A stretch of DNA of 64,000 nucleotides from Polynucleobacter yangtzensis (GTDB lineage: Bacteria > Pseudomonadota > Gammaproteobacteria > Burkholderiales > Burkholderiaceae): the NCBI RefSeq assembly GCF_001595965.1, contig NZ_LOJI01000035.1:9770-73769 (forward strand), in the 5' to 3' direction. The position numbers were made by a program, and so were the translations under genes. Positions 57,023 to 64,000 of this stretch are shown piece after piece (positions within the stretch are counted from its first letter, which is position 1; each line of letters opens with the position of its first letter). The notes under the pieces are model-generated. The model was not told where the DNA came from. It was given only the letters and a program-made list of their open reading frames with translations, and did not search any database.

Positions 57023-57376
57023 ATGAAATTCGCCCTAATTACCGCAGTTTTGCTATCCAGCATTGGTTTGATAAATGTAGCAAACGCTGCCAATAAAGAA
57101 AAAGGTCAGGCTTTAGTTGAGAAGGCTAATTGCGCTTCTTGTCATGGTGCCGGTCTAAATGCTCCAATCCTGCCTGCTTATCCAAAATTAGCTGGCCAGT
57201 ATGCTGATTACCTTTACTACGCTTTAAAGGCTTATAAGGTAGGTAATGGCAATGCTCAGTTTGGTCGCAACAATGCTGTAATGGGCTCACAAGTTCAAAA
57301 CTTTAGCGATGCTGACTTGCAAGATATGGCTGCTTACATTTCTTCTTTACCTGGAAACTTTGTAGTTAAAAAGTAA
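57023..57376 (+). CDS. periplasmic c-type cytochrome (second)
   Basis: Small cytochrome c of 117 residues. Signal peptide ending near NVANAAN, haem site CASCH, Met ligand region later in the chain (NNAVMGSQVQ), and the final ADLQDMAAYISSLPG helix typical of cytochrome c-553/c4 halves. Paired with the upstream cytochrome, it resembles a two-haem c4-like unit split in two genes. A strong terminator follows. Confidence 0.91.
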   Translation: MKFALITAVLLSSIGLINVANAANKEKGQALVEKANCASCHGAGLNAPILPAYPKLAGQYADYLYYALKAYKVGNGNAQFGRNNAVMGSQVQNFSDADLQDMAAYISSLPGNFVVKK

Positions 57377-57403
57377 ATCCTAGTAAGCAAGGCTTCATAC
57401 AAA

Positions 57404-57437
57404 AAAGGCTTAGATTAATTATCTAAGCCTTTGTTTT
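57404..57437. terminator. bidirectional terminator between cytochrome and gntR genes
   Basis: Perfect 12-bp stem AAAGGCTTAGAT (57404-57415) / ATCTAAGCCTTT (57421-57432), 5-nt loop, with A-run before and T-run after. Confidence 0.92.
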
Positions 57438-57455
57438 TTATATTCTTTATAAAGT

Positions 57456-58094
57456 TTAACGAAGTGCTTCAAGCCCTCGCTCTAGGTGCTTGCGCATGGT
57501 TAGCTCAGCAGCATGTTCATCTCGTTTCAATATTGCCCTGAGAATCTCTCGATGCTCCACTAATGAGTTTTGCAGTCTACCTGTGCTGGTTAGAGAGTCT
57601 CTGCGGTGAAGTTTTAACACTTTACGTAGATCTGCGATAACGCCATTCATCCAGCGATTTCCGGCAATTTCTTGGATTAATTCATGAAATTTGCCATTTA
57701 CCTCAAAGAATTGCTCAATATCTCGATCGGCAGCCGCTTTTTCAAGTCGGTGGTGCAGGTGATCCAAGAGGTTTAATTCAGCTTCAGTTGCCTTTGTAGC
57801 CGTTTCTTTGGCCGCTTGACCCTCCAGAAGGGAGAGAATTGTAAAAATCTGCTCCAAGTCTTTGCGGATAACCTCGGTAACGTAAGCTCCCCGGCGCATT
57901 TTGATGGTTACAAGCCCTTCAGATGCTAGAACCTTGATTGCTTCACGCATTGGTGTGCGGCTTATACCAAACTGATCAGCCAAAGATTGCTCATCTAGCC
58001 AGCTTCCAGGAGCCAACTGCTTGCTAAAGATTTGCTCCCGAAGCCTATCGGCAACGTCTTCATATAGCGGTCTATTATTCAGTTTTGTATTCAT
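57456..58094 (-). CDS. GntR-family regulator (FadR/FCD subgroup)
   Basis: Transcription factor of 212 residues. The winged-helix domain (LREQIFSKQLAPGSWLDEQSLADQFGISRTPMREAIKVLASEGL, about residues 13-57) is followed by an FCD ligand domain with metal-binding His residues (FHELIQE, LVEHREIL). It is divergent from methylmalonyl-CoA mutase and probably controls that operon in response to a carboxylic acid or acyl-CoA intermediate; ligand unknown. Confidence 0.92.
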   Translation of the reverse strand: MNTKLNNRPLYEDVADRLREQIFSKQLAPGSWLDEQSLADQFGISRTPMREAIKVLASEGLVTIKMRRGAYVTEVIRKDLEQIFTILSLLEGQAAKETATKATEAELNLLDHLHHRLEKAAADRDIEQFFEVNGKFHELIQEIAGNRWMNGVIADLRKVLKLHRRDSLTSTGRLQNSLVEHREILRAILKRDEHAAELTMRKHLERGLEALR

Positions 58095-58103
58095 AATTAT
58101 GAA

Positions 58104-58132
58104 TACATTATGTAGACAATTCTAAAATTGTC
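58104..58132. promoter_or_regulatory. candidate GntR operators
   Basis: Two adjacent dyads in the divergent gap: TACATTATGTA (58104-58114, perfect) and GACAATT (58115-58121) / AATTGTC (58126-58132, 4-bp spacer, perfect). They lie within 40 bp upstream of gntR and 57-85 bp upstream of the mutase start. Confidence 0.5.
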
Positions 58133-58188
58133 AAGCAAAATGTGGGGACATTTCGATGCAATGCAACAAAAATTAACCGGGAGTTTTT

Positions 58189-60363
58189 GTGAGTTCTAAA
58201 GAAAACAATTCATGGCCATCTTTTCCAGATACCAACCTGGATGCTTGGAAAAAGTCAGCTCAGAAATCAGCGCCTAATGGCGATGTTGATTCCTTGGGTT
58301 GGAAAACACCAGATGGAATTCACCTAAAAGCTCTATACACATCATCGGATATTGAGGGTCTCAATTACACAGATACATTGCCTGGATTTGAACCGTTCGT
58401 GCGTGGACCACAAGCGACGATGTATTCAGTTCGACCATGGACCATACGTCAATATGCCGGCTTTTCAACTGCCGAAGAATCCAATGCTTTTTATCGCAAG
58501 GCGTTAGATGCTGGTGGTCAAGGTGTATCCGTTGCGTTTGACTTAGCAACGCATCGTGGTTACGACTCAGATCATCCTCGGGTTACTGGTGACGTTGGTA
58601 AGGCCGGCGTTGCGATTGATTCTGTAGAAGATATGAAGATCTTGTTTGATGGCATTCCATTGGACAAAGTTTCTGTTTCGATGACGATGAACGGCGCCGT
58701 ATTGCCTGTGTTGGCGGGCTACATCGTTGCTGGTGAAGAGCAAGGCGTTAAGCAAGAGCAATTATCAGGAACTATTCAGAACGATATTCTGAAAGAGTTC
58801 ATGGTGCGTAATACCTACATTTACCCACCAGAGCCATCAATGCGCATCATCGGCGACATTATTGAGTACACCGCCAAACATATGCCTAAGTTCAACTCGA
58901 TTTCGATTTCGGGTTATCACATGCAAGAGGCAGGTGCTAACCAAGTGTTGGAATTGGCTTTCACATTGGCTGACGGTAAAGAGTATGTCAAGACAGCGCT
59001 AGCCAAAGGGTTGGATGTGGATGGCTTTGCTGGACGCCTTTCATTCTTTTTTGCGATTGGTATGAACTTCTATTTAGAGGTTGCCAAGTTGCGTGCTGCA
59101 CGCTTGCTGTGGTGGCGCATAATGAAATCCTTCGAGCCAAAGAATCCAAAGTCTTTGATGCTTCGTACGCATTGCCAAACTTCTGGCTGGTCTCTAACTG
59201 AACAAGATCCATACAACAACGTTGTGCGAACTACAGTTGAGGCGATGGCTGCCGTATTTGGTGGCACACAGTCATTGCATACCAATTCATTGGATGAGGC
59301 GATTGCACTTCCTTCAGAGTTCTCCAGTCGCATTGCTCGTAATACTCAGCTGATCCTGCAAGAAGAAACCCATATCCCGAGCGTGATCGACCCATGGGCG
59401 GGCTCTTACATGATGGAAAACCTCACTCAAGAGATGGCTGATAAAGCCTGGGAAATCATTCAAGAAGTAGAAGCCATGGGCGGCATGACCAAGGCGGTTG
59501 AAAGTGGCTGGGCTAAGCTGAAGATTGAGGCTGCTGCCGCTGAAAAACAAGCCAAGATTGACTCAGGCTCAGATGTGATTGTTGGTGTTAATAAATACAA
59601 GCTCGGCAAAGAAGATCTAGTTGATGTATTGATGATCGATAACGACAAAGTTCGTGAAGGTCAGGTAGCCCGTCTCAAAGAAATCAAAGCAAAACGTGAT
59701 TCACAAAAAGTGCAGGCTGCATTAGAGACTTTAACCAAGGCTGCAGAAGATAACTCAGGAAATCTCTTGGAGCTAGCCGTAAACGCGATTCGTTTACGCG
59801 CAACCGTTGGTGAAGTTTCTGATGCGTTAGAAAAGGTTTACGGGCGCCATCGCGCCGATACTCAAAAGGTGACCGGTGTGTATGCAGCCGCTTATGACTC
59901 AGCCGAAGGCTGGGCAAAACTCCAAACTGAAATTGCCGACTTTGCAAAAGACTTTGGTCGTCGTCCTCGTGTGATGATCGCCAAGCTAGGTCAAGATGGC
60001 CATGACCGCGGCGCTAAAGTCGTTGCTACTGCCTATGCTGACTTAGGCTTTGACGTAGATATTGGACCTTTATTCCAAACGCCTGAAGAATGTGCTCGCC
60101 AAGCGATTGAGAATGACGTGCATGCCTTAGGAGTTTCTACTTTGGCGGCTGGTCATAAGACTTTAGTTCCGGCCATCATTGCTGAATTGAAAAAGCAAGG
60201 CTCAGACGACATCATCGTGTTCGTTGGCGGCGTGATTCCAAGACAAGATTACGAATTCCTCTATGAGGCAGGCGTTAAAGGAATCTACGGACCAGGTACA
60301 CCTATTCCGGCATCGGCCAAGGATGTGCTTGAGCAAATTCGCAAGTCTGTTAATCCCGCTTAA
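58189..60363 (+). CDS. scpA: methylmalonyl-CoA mutase
   Basis: Adenosylcobalamin enzyme of 724 residues converting methylmalonyl-CoA to succinyl-CoA. The N-terminal TIM barrel with [20 protein letters not shown] substrate region is followed by the C-terminal B12-binding domain with DGHDRG (axial His about residue 605) and [12 protein letters not shown]. Length equals single-chain homodimeric enzymes. The start is GTG with ccgggag upstream. MeaB follows 14 bp later. Confidence 0.96.
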   Translation: MSSKENNSWPSFPDTNLDAWKKSAQKSAPNGDVDSLGWKTPDGIHLKALYTSSDIEGLNYTDTLPGFEPFVRGPQATMYSVRPWTIRQYAGFSTAEESNAFYRKALDAGGQGVSVAFDLATHRGYDSDHPRVTGDVGKAGVAIDSVEDMKILFDGIPLDKVSVSMTMNGAVLPVLAGYIVAGEEQGVKQEQLSGTIQNDILKEFMVRNTYIYPPEPSMRIIGDIIEYTAKHMPKFNSISISGYHMQEAGANQVLELAFTLADGKEYVKTALAKGLDVDGFAGRLSFFFAIGMNFYLEVAKLRAARLLWWRIMKSFEPKNPKSLMLRTHCQTSGWSLTEQDPYNNVVRTTVEAMAAVFGGTQSLHTNSLDEAIALPSEFSSRIARNTQLILQEETHIPSVIDPWAGSYMMENLTQEMADKAWEIIQEVEAMGGMTKAVESGWAKLKIEAAAAEKQAKIDSGSDVIVGVNKYKLGKEDLVDVLMIDNDKVREGQVARLKEIKAKRDSQKVQAALETLTKAAEDNSGNLLELAVNAIRLRATVGEVSDALEKVYGRHRADTQKVTGVYAAAYDSAEGWAKLQTEIADFAKDFGRRPRVMIAKLGQDGHDRGAKVVATAYADLGFDVDIGPLFQTPEECARQAIENDVHALGVSTLAAGHKTLVPAIIAELKKQGSDDIIVFVGGVIPRQDYEFLYEAGVKGIYGPGTPIPASAKDVLEQIRKSVNPA

Positions 60364-60377
60364 TACGGATCATAGGC

Positions 60378-61403
60378 ATGCTCGAAGCTGCTGATCAGGC
60401 TCTAGTGAATGATCTCACTGGTGCGCCATCGCTTAAACAGCGCCGCGCACTGGCGAAGATCATTACTTTGCTTGAGTCAACACGCCTAGATCACCGTCAT
60501 CGCGCTGATGACGTACTCAATTCTTTATTGCCTAAAACGGGCAAATCATTCCGCCTCGGCATCTCAGGTGTACCAGGCGTTGGTAAGTCGACCTTAATTG
60601 AGTCCTTGGGTCTTTACCTGATTGAAAAAGGACATCGAGTAGCTGTTTTGGCGATCGATCCTTCTTCTAGTATTTCTGGTGGTTCGATTTTGGGCGATAA
60701 GACGCGTATGGAGCGATTATCCGTTCTAGAGAATGCCTTTATTCGTCCAAGTCCATCCTCTTGCACTTTGGGTGGCGTAGCCGAGAAGACTCGTGAAGCC
60801 ATGTTGGTTGCTGAAGCCGCAGGTTTTGACGTCATCATTGTTGAGACGGTTGGTGTAGGGCAGAGCGAAATCGCGGTTGCCGGCATGACCGATATGTTCC
60901 TGTTGTTGCAATTACCGAATGCAGGCGATGATCTTCAGGCAATTAAAAAAGGCGTGATGGAAATCGCTGATCTGATTGTGATTAATAAGGTGGATATTGA
61001 TCCAGATGCTGCAATGCGCGCTCAACTATTCATCACGAGTTCATTGCGCCTGTTGGGATTCCAAGGGAATCCTGATCACGCATCACACGACAAAGAGTTT
61101 TGGCATCCGCAAGTGATGACCTTGAGCGCGCTCGAGGGCAAAGGTGTGCCAGAGCTTTGGGACAAAGTTTCCCATTTTGAAAAACTACAAAAGGCGAACG
61201 GTAAATTTGAATCTCGTCGTAAGCAACAAGCAGGCGCATGGATGTGGGATCGCATTGATGCTGGACTTAAAAACGCATTTCGTAGTAATGAAGCAGTGCA
61301 AGAACTTCTACCAAGTTTGGTTGCACAGGTAAATCAGGGAACCATGGCAGCTTCTGTAGCAGCAAGACGGCTACTGGAGTCCATGGGGCATGAATTTTTC
61401 TAA
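60378..61403 (+). CDS. meaB: methylmalonyl-CoA mutase-associated GTPase MeaB
   Basis: G3E GTPase of 341 residues protecting and reloading the mutase with cobalamin. Walker [10 protein letters not shown] is at residues 64-72, then [29 protein letters not shown] and the guanine-recognition motif NKVD are present. Its stop lies just before the Shine-Dalgarno of the carboxylase beta gene. Confidence 0.95.
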   Translation: MLEAADQALVNDLTGAPSLKQRRALAKIITLLESTRLDHRHRADDVLNSLLPKTGKSFRLGISGVPGVGKSTLIESLGLYLIEKGHRVAVLAIDPSSSISGGSILGDKTRMERLSVLENAFIRPSPSSCTLGGVAEKTREAMLVAEAAGFDVIIVETVGVGQSEIAVAGMTDMFLLLQLPNAGDDLQAIKKGVMEIADLIVINKVDIDPDAAMRAQLFITSSLRLLGFQGNPDHASHDKEFWHPQVMTLSALEGKGVPELWDKVSHFEKLQKANGKFESRRKQQAGAWMWDRIDAGLKNAFRSNEAVQELLPSLVAQVNQGTMAASVAARRLLESMGHEFF

Positions 61404-61413
61404 GGAGCAGGAA

Positions 61414-62946
61414 ATGAAGGAAATCATTCAACAACTGGAAGCCAAGCGTGAGCTTGCCCGATTGGGTGGCGGGCAAAAGCGTATTCAGGCTCAGCATTCT
61501 AAGGGCAAATTAACTGCGCGCGAGCGTATTGAGCTCTTGCTGGATGCTGGCACATTCGAAGAGTGGGATATGTTTGTTGAGCACCGTTGCCATGATTTTG
61601 GCATGGGTGATCAAACCGTTCCTGGCGATGGCGTTGTTACCGGTTATGGAATGATTAATGGCCGCTTGGTATTTGTGTTTTCTCAAGACTTCACCGTGCT
61701 TGGCGGCTCCTTGTCTGAAGCTCATGCTGAAAAGATCTGCAAAATCATGGATCAAGCTCTTAAAGTTGGAGCGCCAGTTATTGGTTTGAATGACTCTGGT
61801 GGCGCACGTATTCAGGAGGGTGTTGCATCCCTTGGAGGCTATGCTGAAATTTTCCAGCGCAACGTTACTGCGTCTGGCGTGATTCCACAGATTTCCTTGA
61901 TCATGGGTCCATCAGCTGGTGGCGCGGTTTACTCTCCAGCCTTGACCGACTTCATTTTCATGGTCAAAGATAGTTCATACATGTTCGTGACTGGTCCTGA
62001 AGTGGTTAAGACTGTTACCCATGAAGACGTCACTGCCGAAGAATTAGGTGGTGCTGTAACTCACTCAACAGTTTCAGGCGTATGTGATCTAGCTTTTGAT
62101 AATGATGTCGATGCAATCATGATGCTGCGTCGCTTCTTTAACTACTTGCCGCTCTCTAACCGCGAGAAGCCACCTTTGATTAAGGGTGCTAATCGCACCG
62201 AAGAGCCAGATTTCTCCTTAGATACATTAGTGCCATCAAATCCAAATCAACCTTACGATATGAAGGAGTTGATTGAGAAGATCGTTGATGATGGCGAGTT
62301 CTTTGAATTGCAGCCTGACTACGCAAAAAATATTGTGATTGGCTTTGCCCGTATTGAAGGACGCTCAATTGGTATTGTTGCCAATCAGCCTTTGGTATTG
62401 GCTGGCTGTTTAGACATTAAGGCCTCTATTAAGGCAGCGCGTTTTGTGCGCTTTTGTGATGCCTTCAATATTCCAGTGGTTACTTTGGTTGATGTTCCAG
62501 GCTTTATGCCAGGAACCGCACAAGAATACGGCGGCATCATTAAGCATGGTGCGAAATTACTCTATGCGTACGCAGATTGCACGGTACCTAAAGTAACCTT
62601 GATTACACGTAAGGCCTACGGTGGTGCTTACGACGTGATGGCCTCTAAGCATCTACGCGGCGACGTGAATTTCGCTTGGCCTTCAGCTGAGATCGCTGTG
62701 ATGGGCCCTAAAGGCGCTGTTGAAATTATTTTCCGTGAAGAGAAATCCGATCCTGCAAAAATTACAGCTCGTGAAGCTGAGTACAAATCTAAGTTTGCTA
62801 ACCCGTTTGTAGCGGGTCGTCGTGGCTATATTGACGATGTCATTTTGCCGCATGAGACTCGTAAGCGGATTGCTCGTTCACTAGCAATGCTTAAAGACAA
62901 AGACTTGAAGAATCCTGCGCGTAAACACGGCAATATTCCTCTGTAA
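61414..62946 (+). CDS. pccB: propionyl-CoA carboxylase beta subunit
   Basis: Carboxyltransferase of 510 residues. [23 protein letters not shown] and the C-terminal [19 protein letters not shown] (acyl-CoA and carboxybiotin oxyanion holes) are typical of PccB. I start it at 61414 since AAGGAG (61402-61407) lies at the right spacing; an in-frame ATG at 61390 overlaps meaB. With alpha it makes methylmalonyl-CoA, the precursor of the mutase substrate. Confidence 0.94.
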   Translation: MKEIIQQLEAKRELARLGGGQKRIQAQHSKGKLTARERIELLLDAGTFEEWDMFVEHRCHDFGMGDQTVPGDGVVTGYGMINGRLVFVFSQDFTVLGGSLSEAHAEKICKIMDQALKVGAPVIGLNDSGGARIQEGVASLGGYAEIFQRNVTASGVIPQISLIMGPSAGGAVYSPALTDFIFMVKDSSYMFVTGPEVVKTVTHEDVTAEELGGAVTHSTVSGVCDLAFDNDVDAIMMLRRFFNYLPLSNREKPPLIKGANRTEEPDFSLDTLVPSNPNQPYDMKELIEKIVDDGEFFELQPDYAKNIVIGFARIEGRSIGIVANQPLVLAGCLDIKASIKAARFVRFCDAFNIPVVTLVDVPGFMPGTAQEYGGIIKHGAKLLYAYADCTVPKVTLITRKAYGGAYDVMASKHLRGDVNFAWPSAEIAVMGPKGAVEIIFREEKSDPAKITAREAEYKSKFANPFVAGRRGYIDDVILPHETRKRIARSLAMLKDKDLKNPARKHGNIPL

Positions 62947-62961
62947 AGGCGCTGACAAATT

Positions 62962-64000
62962 ATGACTACGAAAATGTTTAAGAAAATTTTGATTGCTAAC
63001 CGCGGTGAGATTGCTTGCCGTGTCATGGCTACTGCCAAGAAGATGGGCATTAAGACTGTTGCTGTTTATTCTGAAGCGGATAAAGAGGCGCGTCACGTGC
63101 AGTTGGCCGATGAGGCTGTATGTATTGGGCCAGCACCTTCACGTGAATCCTATCTGGTGATGGATCGCATTATTCAGGCCTGTAAAGATACTGGCGCTGA
63201 AGCCGTACATCCTGGCTATGGCTTCTTGTCTGAAAACGAGCAGTTTGCTAAGCGTTGTGAGGAAGAGGGCATTGTATTTATCGGTCCTAAGTATCAGTCT
63301 ATTGCCGCAATGGGTGACAAGATCGCCTCTAAGAAGCTCGCTCTAGAAGCGAAGGTCAATACCATTCCTGGTTACAACGAGGCGATTGATACTAATGAAG
63401 AGGCCGTGAAGATTGCCCAAGGTATCGGATATCCGGTAATGATTAAAGCCTCTGCAGGTGGAGGTGGTAAAGGTCTGCGTGTTGCTTTTAATGACAAAGA
63501 AGCCGCCGAAGGTTTTGCTGCCTGTAAAACAGAGGCGATGAATAGCTTTGGTGATGACCGTATCTTCATTGAGAAGTTTGTAGAAGGCCCACGCCATATT
63601 GAGATTCAGGTTTTGGGCGACTCTCATGGCAATGTGGTTTACCTCAATGAGCGTGATTGCTCAATCCAACGTCGTCATCAAAAGGTAATAGAAGAGGCGC
63701 CGTCTCCTTTTATCGATCCTGCTACTCGTAAAGCGATGGGTGAACAAGCGGTTGCGTTAGCTAAAGCCGTTAATTACCAATCTGCAGGCACTGTGGAGTT
63801 TGTGGTCGGCAAGGATAAGTCATTCTACTTCCTCGAAATGAATACCCGCTTGCAAGTTGAGCATCCAGTTACCGAAAGCATCACTGGTCTTGATTTAGTT
63901 GAGCAAATGATTCGTGTTGCCGCTGGTGAGAAGCTGGCCTTTAAACAGGAAGATGTGAAGCTTGACGGTTGGTCGATGGAGTGCCGTATTAATGCCGACG
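62962..64000 (+). CDS. pccA: acetyl/propionyl-CoA carboxylase alpha subunit (biotin carboxylase), 5' part
   Basis: Cut by the window edge; 346 residues are visible. The N-terminus [15 protein letters not shown], the ATP-grasp loop [13 protein letters not shown], the [19 protein letters not shown] segment and [14 protein letters not shown] are diagnostic of biotin carboxylases. The biotin-carrying domain falls outside. It starts 15 bp after the beta subunit, completing the carboxylase of the propionate operon. Alternative ATG at 62974 is possible. Confidence 0.94.
   Translation, partial: MTTKMFKKILIANRGEIACRVMATAKKMGIKTVAVYSEADKEARHVQLADEAVCIGPAPSRESYLVMDRIIQACKDTGAEAVHPGYGFLSENEQFAKRCEEEGIVFIGPKYQSIAAMGDKIASKKLALEAKVNTIPGYNEAIDTNEEAVKIAQGIGYPVMIKASAGGGGKGLRVAFNDKEAAEGFAACKTEAMNSFGDDRIFIEKFVEGPRHIEIQVLGDSHGNVVYLNERDCSIQRRHQKVIEEAPSPFIDPATRKAMGEQAVALAKAVNYQSAGTVEFVVGKDKSFYFLEMNTRLQVEHPVTESITGLDLVEQMIRVAAGEKLAFKQEDVKLDGWSMECRINAD

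Overview
The window looks like part of a chromosome of a betaproteobacterium of the order Burkholderiales. Polynucleobacter or a close relative is the best guess, based on moderate-to-low GC, short intergenic gaps, and the combination of a FadN-type beta-oxidation protein, an N-terminally extended ThiE, a DUF4743-type Nudix protein and the ScpA/MeaB/PCC cluster. That placement is inference; no 16S rRNA is present.

Left flank (1-15711): fatty-acid genes. A TetR regulator leads a leftward operon of acyl-CoA dehydrogenase, hydroxyacyl-CoA dehydrogenase/enoyl-CoA hydratase and thiolase (cut by the window edge). It is divergent from an outer-membrane barrel gene, which is followed by fadD, a nitronate monooxygenase-like gene and an acyltransferase. 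Then come a DUF4442 protein, an IlvD/Edd dehydratase, two envelope proteins and trhP (U32 peptidase family, tRNA modification).

Genomic island (about 15751-37638, 21.9 kb): a 45-bp perfect copy of the 3' part of tRNA-Asn lies at 15751-15795, and the intact tRNA-Asn is at 37594-37669. A tyrosine integrase reads away from the tRNA just inside the right end. The left arm holds a broken small gene, a 590-aa protein with a HEPN-like R-N-x3-H motif, and a second tyrosine recombinase. The middle (19491-29707) is an AT-rich surface-polysaccharide cluster: Wzx flippase, several glycosyltransferases, an FkbM methyltransferase, a Wzy-like polymerase, an epimerase and GalE. The right arm (29719-37467) is a mobile-element core of mostly unrecognised proteins, including DUF6641- and DUF6876-type genes, a third short tyrosine recombinase, a dyad-overlapped promoter and clustered GTTGCTAG/CTAGCAAC motifs. 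No relaxase or conjugation gene is visible.

Right flank (37691-64000): thiamine synthesis, with thiD facing a thiC-thiO-thiS-thiG-thiE operon under a TPP riboswitch whose alternative pairings can be read in the sequence. Next are a Nudix gene, tRNA-Arg beside two inverted perfect DnaA boxes, a CoA-transferase/MFS/small membrane protein operon, and topoisomerase IV (parE-parC). A group of molybdenum-hydroxylase accessory-type genes follows (XdhC, MocA-like, VWA/CoxE-like and MoxR), without the hydroxylase itself. Then come two small c-type cytochromes with a perfect FNR/Anr box, and a GntR regulator divergent from the propionyl-CoA to succinyl-CoA genes (methylmalonyl-CoA mutase, MeaB, carboxylase beta and the start of alpha).
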